Below, in pieces: positions 42,129 through 50,684 of a stretch of 64,000 bases of DNA (position 1 is its first letter; each line of letters opens with the position of its first letter). The stretch is from Streptosporangium sandarakinum. GTDB lineage: Bacteria; Actinomycetota; Actinomycetes; Streptosporangiales; Streptosporangiaceae. The stretch spans positions 3,348,001 to 3,412,000 of the forward strand of contig NZ_JACCCO010000001.1 of NCBI RefSeq assembly GCF_013409935.1. The letters run 5' to 3'. The translations under genes and the position numbers were made by a program. The notes below the pieces were generated by a model. The model was not told where the DNA came from. It ran no database searches and saw only the letters and a list, made by a program, of their open reading frames with translations.

Positions 42129-42337
42129 GATTCATTCATACACAGGGATCACGCAACGGGCCCGGTGAACGGCACGCGACCCGTCCCCCGGTCCGCCTCC
42201 GCCCTCCTCGCAGCCGCCGCTCCTCAGCCATGTCAGAGATCAGCGAAGCCGGCCGCGGACGGAGACCGCAGGCGCCCTTGAATCGGCGGGCGCGTCCGGG
42301 CCGTTCGACCTCCACGAAACCCGGCGTGGTTCAGTCG

Positions 42338-42745
42338 TCAGGTCAGCGCCAAGCACACCGCGAACGGGACGGGGATGAGCACAGCCGCACCAAGCCATGC
42401 CGCCGGCCTTCGCCCGCGTCGGAGCGGAAGGACCACGTCGGCCACGGCCACCAAGGCCACTGTGAACACACCGGTCACCGCCAGGAGAAGCATGACGGGG
42501 TAGGAGTGATCGAGGATCGTGTAGTTGCAGTTGGTGAGCCCCGGCTTGGCGAGGTCTTCCGGCGTCCTGCAGTCCATCGGCATGTACTCGGTCAGCAGCC
42601 ACCACGCCAGATGGAGCGGCACGATCGCGGGCACGCCGAGCCCGAGGTTCACCAGGACGGGCCCTCGGAGGCCGCCCTTCGCCCCTCCCCTGCGCAGGAC
42701 ACGTCCGTCACTCCTGTATTCGGGCATCGTCCCGCTCTTTCTCAT
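42338..42745 (-). CDS. Membrane protein, unknown function
   Basis: 135 residues from the ATG at 42745; an ATG at 42727 is equally possible. Three helices are seen: LVNLGLGVPAIVPLHLAWWLL, YPVMLLLAVTGVFTVALVAVADVVL and AWLGAAVLIPVPFAVCLAL. An external Cys pair (DCRTPEDLAKPGLTNC) lies between helices 1 and 2 and could form a disulfide. No family is recognised. Confidence 0.6.
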   Translation of the reverse strand: MRKSGTMPEYRSDGRVLRRGGAKGGLRGPVLVNLGLGVPAIVPLHLAWWLLTEYMPMDCRTPEDLAKPGLTNCNYTILDHSYPVMLLLAVTGVFTVALVAVADVVLPLRRGRRPAAWLGAAVLIPVPFAVCLALT

Positions 42746-42982
42746 GCTTCTGCCGTTCTCCGAGGAGGATCGGAACCACCTCGCACTGCACGCGATGACC
42801 AGCCACGCTACTCGGCGAACCGGGGCGGGGAACGAATCCCGGCTCACCGATCGCCCCGGCCTCGGCGGAGAGGCGGCCACCCGGCGGTGATCGCCGGGCT
42901 ACATGAGGGCCGCGATGTCACCACCCGCGTCCCCGCATCCCTTCGACAGCGGCCCGTCGACGTGGCTTGACCGCCGCACGGC

Positions 42983-43000
42983 TGTAACAGAAAATGTTAC
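42983..43000. promoter_or_regulatory. Rrf2-type operator, copy 1 (autoregulatory)
   Basis: TGTAACA-GAAAA-TGTTAC is an inverted repeat with a 5-nt spacer, ending 15 bp before the Rrf2 start codon. An almost identical site precedes the NIPSNAP gene at 43492-43510. Confidence 0.7.
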
Positions 43001-43014
43001 GACAAGGAGGGGTG

Positions 43015-43443
43015 ATGGCGGCGAACAGTCGGTTGACCATCGCGACGCATGCGCTGACGTGGCTGGCGCTGGCGCAGCGCCGCGGCCAGGAGGTGCTGAC
43101 CTCTGACCAGGTCGCGGCCAGCGTCAACACCAACCCCGTGATCATCCGGCGCAGCCTCGGCGACCTGCGGCGAGCCGGTCTGGTGGAGGTCCGCCACGGT
43201 GCCGGCGCAGGCTGGAGTCTGGCCCGTGCGCCCGAGGAGATCACCCTGCTCCAGGTGTACGACGCGGTCGGGGGGGAGCAGCCATTCGGCCTGCACCGTA
43301 CCGAGCCCAACCTGGAGTGTCCGGTCGGCCGAGGCATCCGGCCCGCCCTCAACCAGACCTACGGCCGGGTTGAACAGGCCATCCGGCGGGAGCTGGCGGA
43401 CACCTCCATCGCCGACGTGCTTCGCGAAACGTTGACGAACTAG
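43015..43443 (+). CDS. Rrf2-family transcriptional regulator
   Basis: 142 residues from the ATG at 43015, after AAGGAGG; a GTG sits directly before it. The winged helix (LTSDQVAASVNTNPVIIRRSLGDLRRAGLVEVRHGAGAGWSLAR) is typical of Rrf2. The cluster-binding triad CxxxxxCxxxC of IscR is missing: only one Cys (LECPVG) is present. So it senses something other than Fe-S status, or uses one thiol, like YwnA-type members. Its operator also lies before the next gene. Confidence 0.9.
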   Translation: MAANSRLTIATHALTWLALAQRRGQEVLTSDQVAASVNTNPVIIRRSLGDLRRAGLVEVRHGAGAGWSLARAPEEITLLQVYDAVGGEQPFGLHRTEPNLECPVGRGIRPALNQTYGRVEQAIRRELADTSIADVLRETLTN

Positions 43444-43491
43444 TCGCCGGTACGGCGGTCGAATCCCGCCGGATCACAGCACGGCCGTTGT

Positions 43492-43510
43492 TGTAACAAA
43501 GCTTGTTACA
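43492..43510. promoter_or_regulatory. Rrf2-type operator, copy 2 (target gene)
   Basis: TGTAACA-AAGCT-TGTTACA is a perfect inverted repeat with a 5-nt spacer, 23 bp before the NIPSNAP start codon. It shares both arms with the site before the regulator gene. Confidence 0.75.
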
Positions 43511-43533
43511 TCATTGAACGAGGAGTGGATCCG

Positions 43534-44271
43534 ATGGAAGCCGTACGGTGTCCGATCGTCGAACTACGGCAGTACACGCTGCACCCGGGACAGCGCGACG
43601 TGCTGATCGACCTGTTCGACCGGGAGTTCGTCGAAACCCAGGAAGCGACGGGCATGACCGTCCTGGGGCAGTTCCGCGACCTGGACGACCCCGACCGGTT
43701 CGTATGGCTCCGTGGCTTCGAAGACATGCCGCGTCGCGCGAAGGCGCTGGAGAGCTTTTACGGCGGGCCGATCTGGCGGGCGCACCGCGACGAGGCGAAC
43801 GCAACGATGATCGACTCTGATGACGTGCTGCTGCTGCGACCGGCCTCGGCGCGGGGCGGCTTCCCGGCACCGGTGGACGCCCGGCCGGCCCCCGGCGAGC
43901 CGTCGGTGTTCCCGCCGTCGCTCGTCCTCGCCACGATCTGGCACGGCATCGGCCCGTTCGACACCGCGTTCATCGAGTTCTTCGAGCGGCGGGTCAGGCC
44001 CGCGCTCGCCGAGGCCGGCGGCGAGCCACTGGCGTATCTGCGGTCGGAGCACGCCCCGAACACCTTCCCGGCGTTGCCGGTGCGGACCGGCGAGGAGGTC
44101 TTCGTATGGTTCGCACGGTTCGCCGACGAAGGTCGGCTCGACGAGCATCTGGATCGCCTGCAGCGCTCGGAACGCTGGTCCGAGGAGGTGCTGCCCGCCC
44201 TTTCGGAGCGGTGGGTGAGGACGTCGCAACGACTGCGACTCGCGCCCACCCGGCGGTCGCTGTTGCGGTGA
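43534..44271 (+). CDS. NIPSNAP-family protein (two-repeat)
   Basis: 245 residues from the ATG at 43534 after GAGGAG. The N-terminal half has the NIPSNAP pattern IVELRQYTLHPGQRDVLIDLFDREF and FVWLRGFEDMPRRAKAL...FYGGPIW. The C-terminal half repeats the dimeric alpha-beta barrel layout with VWFARFADEGRLDEHLDRL. The family includes oxidoreductase-like or stress-linked proteins with no agreed reaction. It shares its operator with the upstream Rrf2 gene and is the apparent target of that regulator. Confidence 0.88.
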   Translation: MEAVRCPIVELRQYTLHPGQRDVLIDLFDREFVETQEATGMTVLGQFRDLDDPDRFVWLRGFEDMPRRAKALESFYGGPIWRAHRDEANATMIDSDDVLLLRPASARGGFPAPVDARPAPGEPSVFPPSLVLATIWHGIGPFDTAFIEFFERRVRPALAEAGGEPLAYLRSEHAPNTFPALPVRTGEEVFVWFARFADEGRLDEHLDRLQRSERWSEEVLPALSERWVRTSQRLRLAPTRRSLLR

Positions 44272-44408
44272 GCCCCAAGGCGGGCGGCCCGGCCTGTCGG
44301 CCGAAGGCCGCCGGTAGGCCGGACCGGTGCGGCCACTTTGCGAGCCCGCCCTGGGTCCCGCCATCGACGACATGTGCGGGTGCGGTGCCGAGACGAAGAG
44401 ATCCATGT

Positions 44409-44428
44409 CCCCTGACGAAAGTCAGGGG
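44409..44428. terminator. Compact hairpin upstream of the serine hydrolase
   Basis: CCCCTGAC-GAAA-GTCAGGGG is a perfect 8-bp stem with a GNRA-type tetraloop. It lies 138 bp after the NIPSNAP stop. It may terminate that gene, or act in the leader of the next one. Confidence 0.6.
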
Positions 44429-44515
44429 GCGGGCTAGACGATCGTGTCCTGTGCGCTGCCTGCACGGACTTCTACCTTTGGGTTCCCGGTGAACAGGAAG
44501 CTCGGAAGGAACCCG

Positions 44516-46102
44516 ATGAGGATGCGGAAGGCCGCGGCGATGGCCGGACTGGCTGGTGTGCTGCTGGCCTTGGGAACTACGACGGCGCATGCCTCCGCAG
44601 CGTCCCCGCGGCCCGGAGACCTGAGCGCAAGCACGATCGACGACTACATGCGCGATTATGTCGAGCGGACCGGGCTGCCTGGTGCCATCGTTGCCGTCAC
44701 CAAGGGCGACCGGGTCGTGCATACGGCAGGTTATGGTCACACAGCCGACCACGAGACGATCACCAAAGCCACTCCGATGCCGCTCGCCTCGGTCTCCAAG
44801 TCGTTCACGGCCCTGGCGGTCCTTCGCCTCAGCGATGAACGCAAGATCAACCTGGATGCTCCTGTACGGACATATCTCTCCGAGTTCGCCATGGCCGACC
44901 CGCGCGCCGCGAAGATCACGGTGCGGCAGTTGCTCCAGCAGACCTCGGGGATGAGCGACATGAGTTTCCCGGAGCTGACGCTCCCCGCACCGGACACGCT
45001 CAAGGACGCTGTCGCGATGTTGCGAACCGCTCCGCTCGCCACCGAACCCGGCACCGCGATGGCCTACCACAACCCCAACTACGCCGTCGCGGCGCGACTC
45101 GCCGAGGTGGTGGCCGGAGTGCCGTTCGCCGACTACATGAACGCCGCCGTGTTCCGTCCGCTCGGCATGACGTCCACCACGACCGTGAACACCACCGGGG
45201 AACTCCCCGGCCAAGGCGCGGGTTACATACGAGCCTATGGCCGCGTCATCGAGCGCTCCCATCCGAAGTGGTTCCTCAACGGCGCCTTCGGCGTGGTCAG
45301 CACCGCCGACGATCTGGCCAAGTGGATGATCGCGCAGAACGGCGCTAACTCTGCCCTGCCCGGGAAAATCCTGAAGACCGCCCAGACCGCCTCCGGCGTG
45401 GCCGGCAGCACGTACGGCATGGGCTGGTACACCGGGAAGACCCCCGGTGGAGCACCCCAGCTCCAGCACACCGGCTGGCTGCTCACCCACAACTCCGCAC
45501 AGACACTCCTGCCCGCGAGCCAGTACGGCATCGCCGTGGTCACCAACACAGGGATGATCTCCGGCGACGACGCGCTTCTCATCACCAACGGTCTGATCGA
45601 CATCATTGAGGGCCGCCCCGACGCCGGAGCGGCGCCCTTCACCATGACAGCGGACCCCTGGCTGGCCGGCCTGAGTGTGCTCAACCTCGGACTCGGCGCC
45701 CTGGGCGTCCGCCGTGCCCGCCGCTGGGTCCGCCGCCGCGAGGGCCTGGCCGTCTGGCGCCCGCTCGTGAGGCTGATTCCGTACGCGACACCGATCGTGC
45801 TCTTCTTCGGCCTCGCGGACCTTATCGGCTTCGCCATGCACAGGGCGGGCACACTGGAGCAGATCACATACGTGTGGCTCGCGCCGTACGTCTGGGCCGC
45901 CACCGCCGCACTCGCCGCCGCCGCCGTCATCGTCTCCCGCTTCGTGCACCTCGTCCGCGTCCGTAGCCTTCGTGTACGCAGCAATGGGTCATTCGACCTC
46001 TTTTCCGGCAGACGCGGACGGGGCGGCTCACCGGACCGTGGGAAGCGATCACCTCTCGTACGGAAAGTGATCAAGGGAGAGCCTTCTTCGCCGCAGGCCT
46101 GA
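44516..46102 (+). CDS. Membrane-anchored serine beta-lactamase/PBP-like hydrolase
   Basis: 528 residues from the ATG at 44516, after GGAAGGAACCCG. The signal peptide is followed by a class C beta-lactamase/esterase domain: SxxK at Ser92-Val-Ser-Lys95, YxN-like Tyr184-His-Asn186, and HTG in LQHTGWLLTHN. Three C-terminal membrane helices follow (WLAGLSVLNLGLGALG, PYATPIVLFFGLADLIG and YVWAATAALAAAAVIV) with an Arg-rich tail. The fusion to membrane helices resembles Pab87/EstB-like D-stereospecific hydrolases of actinomycetes. It acts outside the membrane on peptides or esters; real beta-lactamase activity is unproven. Confidence 0.87.
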   Translation: MRMRKAAAMAGLAGVLLALGTTTAHASAASPRPGDLSASTIDDYMRDYVERTGLPGAIVAVTKGDRVVHTAGYGHTADHETITKATPMPLASVSKSFTALAVLRLSDERKINLDAPVRTYLSEFAMADPRAAKITVRQLLQQTSGMSDMSFPELTLPAPDTLKDAVAMLRTAPLATEPGTAMAYHNPNYAVAARLAEVVAGVPFADYMNAAVFRPLGMTSTTTVNTTGELPGQGAGYIRAYGRVIERSHPKWFLNGAFGVVSTADDLAKWMIAQNGANSALPGKILKTAQTASGVAGSTYGMGWYTGKTPGGAPQLQHTGWLLTHNSAQTLLPASQYGIAVVTNTGMISGDDALLITNGLIDIIEGRPDAGAAPFTMTADPWLAGLSVLNLGLGALGVRRARRWVRRREGLAVWRPLVRLIPYATPIVLFFGLADLIGFAMHRAGTLEQITYVWLAPYVWAATAALAAAAVIVSRFVHLVRVRSLRVRSNGSFDLFSGRRGRGGSPDRGKRSPLVRKVIKGEPSSPQA

Positions 46103-46129
46103 CCCACTCGCGAACACCGCCCAAGACAA

Positions 46130-46161
46130 AGGCCCGGACTCCGGATCATGGAGCCGGGCCT
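46130..46161. terminator. Bidirectional terminator
   Basis: AGGCCCGGACTCC (46130-46142) pairs with GGAGCCGGGCCT (46150-46161), with one bulged A and a 7-nt loop. It lies between the convergent hydrolase gene and the minus-strand gene at 46187. Confidence 0.8.
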
Positions 46162-46186
46162 GTCGCCGTGCAGAGATGATGCCTTC

Positions 46187-46630
46187 TCAGGAGAGGACAG
46201 GAGCCCCCGCAGACGGCCAGAACTGCAACTTGAACAGGGCGAAGCCGACGATGTCCGCTGTGAAGTCCTCATGACCGAGGAGCTTCCTGTGGACCCTGAA
46301 CTGCCACTGGCGGCCCGGGTGGCCCAGCTCGAACTCTTCGTAGTAGTCCGATTCCCCGGAGTGGCAACTGATCGCGTGCATCCTTCCCGAGGGAAGGTGA
46401 ATGGCCCCCGACCAGCTCTCATCCCAGCCCATGGCAGGTGGCTCGTCGTCCCAGAGTTCGTACTTGATGAGAACATGGTCACAGTAGGTGGCCTCAAGCG
46501 CGATGGACCGGGGAACGACGTCGCCCCTCTCGGGCCCGAAAAGATCCCATTCCGCTTCGACGTCCACGACCCCCACCAGATACCGCTCTATCTTGCGCGA
46601 GTCGAGAAGTGTCTTGATGATCCCCGCCAT
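46187..46630 (-). CDS. Conserved-looking protein of unknown function
   Basis: 147 residues from the ATG at 46630, preceded by AGGGAG; an ATG at 46660 would add ten residues. It is acidic and aromatic, with YLVGVVDVEAEWDLFGPERGDVV, KYELWDDEPPAMGW and WQFRVHRKLLGHEDFTADIVGFAL. No family or membrane segment is evident. The base composition is slightly less G+C-rich than the chromosome, as for its neighbours to about 47.6 kb. Confidence 0.6.
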   Translation of the reverse strand: MAGIIKTLLDSRKIERYLVGVVDVEAEWDLFGPERGDVVPRSIALEATYCDHVLIKYELWDDEPPAMGWDESWSGAIHLPSGRMHAISCHSGESDYYEEFELGHPGRQWQFRVHRKLLGHEDFTADIVGFALFKLQFWPSAGAPVLS

Positions 46631-47188
46631 GGCACTCCCTGAGGGCACGTGCTGGTGCATGCGAGCCGATCATGGCGTGCGAGGCCGACAGTTCGAGTCG
46701 ACCCAGGGGGCGTTTGATCCCTTTCTGTGGTGTGCGGGAAGGCTTGTCCGACCGACAGGCTGCTGGGTTCACCGGGTACCGCCGGATATTCATGCCGTCG
46801 TAGCCGCCGACCCGGCTTCAGGACACCGCGCCCGGCCGAGAAGATCCTGTCGCATCCCACGATGCGGTGCTCTGTCGCTCTTCTTCGGCGGCAGAGCCGT
46901 CCACGCCAACTGGGATGATCTCGTGGCCACGGCTCAGGACCGCACCCTGGAAGGGTGGAAATACCACCTGATCTGCTCTTCGAGCAGTTGCACAGGCGCT
47001 GTCTCAGCGCGAAGTGGGTTCCAGACCCGGGGCGGCACCTTCGGCGAGATCTCTCATCAGGACAGTCCTGATCAGGGTCGTATGGCCGGCCGTCTGCCGA
47101 CGGTGGACGACGCGACGATTCCAGCGCCGGACGGCATACTGCGCATCATCGAGATCAAAACAGTTGTGGAGTATGAAGCCTCCACCAG
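46631..47188. other. Stretch without a confident gene
   Basis: A plus-strand frame ending at 47192 contains GGRAVHANWDDLVATAQDRT and APDGILRIIEIKTVVEYE, which look protein-like. Upstream it degrades into low-quality sequence, and no start with a ribosome site is seen. It may be the end of a decayed gene belonging with the two small genes that follow. Confidence 0.3.
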
Positions 47189-47380
47189 ATGATCATGAGC
47201 ATGGCCGATCCGCCTGACCCTTTGCCCGAGTTCTTCGACTGCGGCTGCTCGGACATCCACCATCGCCAGCGAGCCGGTGAGGTCGAGTGCCCCCGGCATA
47301 GTGACTTCGACGTTTACTGCGACGCGGTCGAGCAGCACACTCCGATCCATGTAATCACCGGTTATGAGGGGATCCCGTGA
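47189..47380 (+). CDS. Small Cys/His-rich protein
   Basis: 63 residues (or 59 from the ATG at 47201): PEFFDCGCSDIHHRQRAGEVECPRHSDFDVYCDAVEQHTP. Four Cys and several His could bind one zinc, but no known finger fits. Its stop overlaps the GTG of the next gene by four bases, so the pair is co-translated. No family is recognised. Confidence 0.45.
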   Translation: MIMSMADPPDPLPEFFDCGCSDIHHRQRAGEVECPRHSDFDVYCDAVEQHTPIHVITGYEGIP

Positions 47381-47634
47381 CAGAGGAAGAGAAAGAGGTA
47401 CCCGTAGGCCAGGCCCTGAACGGCCTCGATGTCTATCCGCTTCCCGAGGGATGGACCGCCCTGGGGGCGATAGTCCTTGTGAAGTGCCTCGATGAGGAAG
47501 GTCATTCCTCTTGGGCGTTCAGGACCACGGATGGTCTGAGCGATGAGGAACTCCTCGGTGCCCTGACCGTCCGAACCGATCTCCTCCGCCGCAAGCTCTA
47601 CGACGACTACATCGGTGATGACGATGACGACTGA
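47377..47634 (+). CDS. Small acidic protein
   Basis: 85 residues from a GTG at 47377 after GAGGGG. The sequence GQALNGLDVYPLPEGWTALGAIVLVKCLDEEGHSSWAFRTTDGLSDEELLGALTVRTDLL resembles short strand-helix proteins seen in phages and plasmids of actinomycetes. It ends in a polyacidic IGDDDDD tail. It is coupled to the gene before it. The function is unknown; 47635-47898 hold nothing else. Confidence 0.55.
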   Translation: MTEEEKEVPVGQALNGLDVYPLPEGWTALGAIVLVKCLDEEGHSSWAFRTTDGLSDEELLGALTVRTDLLRRKLYDDYIGDDDDD

Positions 47635-47898
47635 GACAAGGCCGATCACCTAACGACGGCATCAGCTTGGCATGCGCATCGATCATGTCTCGTAGGAGCA
47701 CCGATCTGGGCGTTGGGCCGGACTTGAGCGGCCGTGGTCGACCCCCTCCCGTCCCTGGTCCGCTCGGCTTGTCCCGGGCCGATGGCAGACGTGATGACCA
47801 GGTTCCACCTCGGCCGTCGGCAGGCCGACGCGATAGGCGCACCCTTCGGTCATCCCGGAGCCGGAGCGCGCCGGCCGGAGGCTGGAAGGAGTTCGTCA

Positions 47899-48222
47899 AT
47901 GGCGCTGCGTCGCTGGCTGGTCCGTGGGTTTTGGTGGCTGGACGCCGTACTGGGAGGCGACGCCGAACCTGGGCGAAGTCAGATCTTCGCCGCGCGGCAC
48001 CCGGTCAAGACGGGAGTGCGGGTAGGGGCGGCGATGGGAGCTCTGTTCGCGGTGCTGGGAGTTCTGTCCCCGGGGGCATGGAGCTGGGGTGAGGTGGGGA
48101 TTCCGTGCGCTGTCATCGTCTTCTTCGGTGTGTTCATGACGGGCGTCGGGTTCTGGGAGCGGCGGAGGCAACGGCATTACGGCTTCTACGAGGAGGCTCG
48201 GCGTACCGAGCTCGGCGGCTGA
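47899..48222 (+). CDS. Small membrane protein
   Basis: 107 residues from the ATG at 47899, preceded by GGAAGGA; the frame extends to 47734 without family-like sequence. Two helices are seen (VGAAMGALFAVLGVLSPGAW and GIPCAVIVFFGVFMTGVGFW), followed by RRRQRHYGFYEEARRTEL. It resembles small unknown membrane proteins of actinomycetes. Confidence 0.6.
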   Translation: MALRRWLVRGFWWLDAVLGGDAEPGRSQIFAARHPVKTGVRVGAAMGALFAVLGVLSPGAWSWGEVGIPCAVIVFFGVFMTGVGFWERRRQRHYGFYEEARRTELGG

Positions 48223-48238
48223 GATCGATGCTGTGCGG

Positions 48239-48349
48239 CGGCGGGGCGCCGGGGTCGGCGTGTTGGTCGGGTACGGCGGGGCGCCGGGGTCGGCGTGTTG
48301 GTCGGGTACGGCGGGGCGCCGGGGTCGGCGCGTTGGTCGGGTACGGCGG
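48239..48349. repeat. 35-bp tandem repeat, three copies
   Basis: The unit begins CGGCGGGGCGCCGGGGTCGG and recurs at 48239, 48274 and 48309 with one difference in the third copy. A partial fourth starts at 48344. It ends 28 bp before the conserved stem-loop. Confidence 0.9.
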
Positions 48350-48376
48350 GCCCGTGGTGCGCCACGGCTCGGGTCG

Positions 48377-48422
48377 CCGCCGACCGGGACCGGCCCCCAG
48401 GCCGCACGCCCGGTCGGCGGGC
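48377..48422 (+). other. Conserved stem-loop, copy 2
   Basis: A perfect 13-bp stem, GCCGCCGACCGGG (48377-48389) with CCCGGTCGGCGGC (48410-48422), encloses the 20-nt loop ACCGGCCCCCAGGCCGCACG. Compared with copy 1 at 15250, one stem base pair has changed on both sides (C-G to A-T) and the loop differs at three positions. A second GC-rich hairpin (GGCGGCG...CGCCGCC) follows about 20 nt later, as it does after copy 3. Bases 48423-48806 otherwise hold no gene. Confidence 0.7.
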
Positions 48423-48806
48423 GGCGGAGGGCCGGGTACGGCGGCGCGGCGCGCCGCCGCCTCACCCCGGCCGGTGAGACCTCGCCGCGACGCCTCCCCT
48501 GACGGAACCGTGATCAGCGTGAACTGGTCACGGCGCCCTCAACGGAGTACGGCTCTCACCTTCCACCGGGGCGGGAGCCGTACCCCGTTCAGGTGAAGCG
48601 TTTCGGCCCGGCACCGATCTCCATGCGGGAGGTCCGGATCTTCCCGGAACGCATCGGGCCGGACGAGCCGCTCATGCCGGAGCTACGCGGCCACCGGGGC
48701 GCGCGCCCCGGTGTGGCTCGGCACCTGGCTTGATGACCTGGGAAGACATCACCATCTGCTACTCTATGCTGCTAGTTGATTACAATAAGTAACGACGGGG
48801 GTTATT

Positions 48807-50033
48807 GTGAAGATCGCCTGCGTCGGCGGCGGACCCGCCAGCCTGTACTTCTCGATCCTGATGAAACGGGTGGACCCGTCCCACGTCATCACCGTCCACG
48901 AGCGGAACCCAGCCGGTTCGACATACGGCTGGGGCGTGACCTACTGGGGCGAACTACTCAACGACCTCCACGGTGCCGACCCCGAATCCGCATGCACCAT
49001 CGAGAAGAACTCAGTCCACTGGGACAGATGGGAGGTACACGTCCACGACCGCACCACGGTGGCGACGGAAGACTGGGGCGAAGGCTTCGGCATCGGCCGG
49101 CACCAACTGCTCGACATCCTCACCGAACGCGCCCGCTCCCTCGGCGTGCACATCGAGTTCGAACACGAGATCACCGACAGGGGCGAACTCGCCGACGCCG
49201 ACCTCGTCGTCGCCGGCGACGGAGTCAACAGCCTGCTGCGCGAACGCCACACCGACCACTTCGGCTCCGAGGTCACGGTCGGACGCAACGTCTACGTCTG
49301 GCTCGGCACCACCAAGGTCTTCCGCTCCTTCACCTTCACCTTCGTGGAGACCGCGCACGGCTGGATCTGGTGCTACGGCTACGGATTCAGCAAGGACCAC
49401 AGCACCTGCGTCATCGAATGCTCCCCCACCACCTGGAAAGGACTCGGACTCCACCAGGCGAACAGAGCCGACGGCCTGGCCCTCCTGGAGAAACTCTTCG
49501 CCGACGCCCTGGACGGACACCCGCTGATCACCCAGGCGCACACCGAAGACGGCACACACTGGCTGAACTTCCGCACCCTGACCAACCGGACGTGGTACCA
49601 CGACAACCTCGTCCTGCTCGGAGACGCCGCGCACACCACCCACTACTCCATCGGCGCCGGCACCGCCCTCGCACTGGGAGACGCCGCCTTCCTGGTCAAC
49701 GCACTACACGGAGAGACGGAACTCCAGACCGCCCTCGCCCGCTACGACCGGGAACGCCAAGCCGTGATCCGCCTCTCCTTGAGAGCGGCCCGCTATAGCG
49801 CCCGATGGTACGAAAGCCTCCCACGCTACGTCGGTCTTCCCCCGGAGCAACTGATCGCGCTGCTCGGCCAGCGGCACTCCCCGCTCCTCCCGCATGTCCC
49901 ACCGCGGCTGTACTACCGGCTCGGTCAGGCGGCCGAGCAGTTCAGGTCGCTACGCAACCGCGGACGCCGGCCGGACCCCGGACCACACGGACCAAACACA
50001 CCGGGACAATCGGACGAGATGATCACGCGCTGA
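48807..50033 (+). CDS. Flavin monooxygenase of the salicylyl-CoA hydroxylase type
   Basis: 408 residues from a GTG. The Rossmann start KIACVGGGPASLYFSILMKR and HVITVHERNPAGSTYGWGV match the FAD domain of salicylyl-CoA 5-hydroxylase and related hydroxylases. VVAGDGVNSLLRER is the DG motif and LLGDAAHTTHYSIGAG the GD motif. It has only the monooxygenase half of the usual larger enzyme. It would hydroxylate an aromatic CoA- or carrier-bound substrate using NAD(P)H. It stands alone, with an A+T-rich leader (48770-48800). Lower G+C than the chromosome and the decayed element genes downstream suggest recent transfer. Confidence 0.85.
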   Translation: MKIACVGGGPASLYFSILMKRVDPSHVITVHERNPAGSTYGWGVTYWGELLNDLHGADPESACTIEKNSVHWDRWEVHVHDRTTVATEDWGEGFGIGRHQLLDILTERARSLGVHIEFEHEITDRGELADADLVVAGDGVNSLLRERHTDHFGSEVTVGRNVYVWLGTTKVFRSFTFTFVETAHGWIWCYGYGFSKDHSTCVIECSPTTWKGLGLHQANRADGLALLEKLFADALDGHPLITQAHTEDGTHWLNFRTLTNRTWYHDNLVLLGDAAHTTHYSIGAGTALALGDAAFLVNALHGETELQTALARYDRERQAVIRLSLRAARYSARWYESLPRYVGLPPEQLIALLGQRHSPLLPHVPPRLYYRLGQAAEQFRSLRNRGRRPDPGPHGPNTPGQSDEMITR

Positions 50034-50111
50034 CCCGCCCCGAGACGAAAGCGACCACCCGCGCCGCCGCACCACGTACGCCGAGGCAGAGCCACCGCCG
50101 TTTACATCGAG

Positions 50112-50470
50112 ACAGAGCCACCGCGGCGCGCCGACCTGCCCGAGGGGCAGAGCCACCCGGACGGTCAGGCCGGCGACCACCTCGACCCTGACACCGGGGA
50201 ACTGCTGCCCACCTGGGATGAAGCGCTCGACCGGCTCGACACCGACGACGACGCCGAACCGCTGCACGTGATCCACTTCGGCGACCAGGTCGGCGTCCAA
50301 GGCATGCTCGCCGGAACCCCGGACACCGACCAGTGCATCCGCCACCTGTCCCCGACGTGGCCGAGCGGGCGGGTCACGGGATGGACGTGCTGCTCAAGGT
50401 CTACGCCAAGTGCCTCGACGGAGGAGAAGAGATCGCCAACCGGCGGATAGAGGGCGCGCTGGCGGCATGA
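50112..50470 (+). pseudogene. RepSA-like initiator and integrase fused by deletion
   Basis: Bases 50112-50340 encode a piece of an AICE replication initiator: GDHLDPDTGELLPTWDEALDRL and PLHVIHFGDQVGVQGMLAG, as found before the KYLTK motif in RepSA. In a shifted frame 50353-50470 encode the last 38 residues of an integrase: VAERAGHGMDVLLKVYAKCL, including the nucleophilic Tyr. Everything between, normally over 1 kb, is deleted. It shows that a third element decayed here. Confidence 0.82.
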
Positions 50471-50486
50471 GTCCACGGGCTACGGT

Positions 50487-50524
50487 GAGAGGGTCTCGGT
50501 CATCCGGGACCCTCTCCCTTTTTG
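50487..50524 (+). terminator. Intrinsic terminator after the integrase remnant
   Basis: GAGAGGGTC (50487-50495) pairs with GACCCTCTC (50508-50516), followed by CCTTTTT. It is a classic rho-independent terminator placed as in the other two element remnants. Confidence 0.9.
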
Positions 50525-50630
50525 CTGCGCCGGACTGGGCGAACGCGGCCGGTTCCATCCAACGGATATCCCATGACCGGCGACGTGCGACGGCTCAGAG
50601 CGCATCCCACTGCGCACTCCGGAAACGACC

Positions 50631-50672
50631 AACGGCGCCCGACCCGAGGGAATCCCCTGGTCAGACGCCGTT
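50631..50672. terminator. Hairpin beside the tRNA-Ser(UGA) fragment
   Basis: AACGGCG (50631-50637) pairs with CGCCGTT (50666-50672), and GACC pairs with GGTC further in. It ends 12 bp before the tRNA fragment, the same layout as at the other tRNA sites. Confidence 0.65.
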
Positions 50673-50684
50673 TCGCGTGGTGGG

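Noticed and set aside
44444..46102. Genuine beta-lactamase
   Set aside because: The SxxK/YxN/HTG set is shared by esterases and D-aminopeptidases of this superfamily, and the membrane tail is not seen in secreted beta-lactamases, so resistance cannot be claimed.
48775..48800. TetR-type operator before the flavin monooxygenase
   Set aside because: GTTGATTACAATAAGTAAC shows weak symmetry only (5 of 7 positions), and no TetR gene is adjacent.
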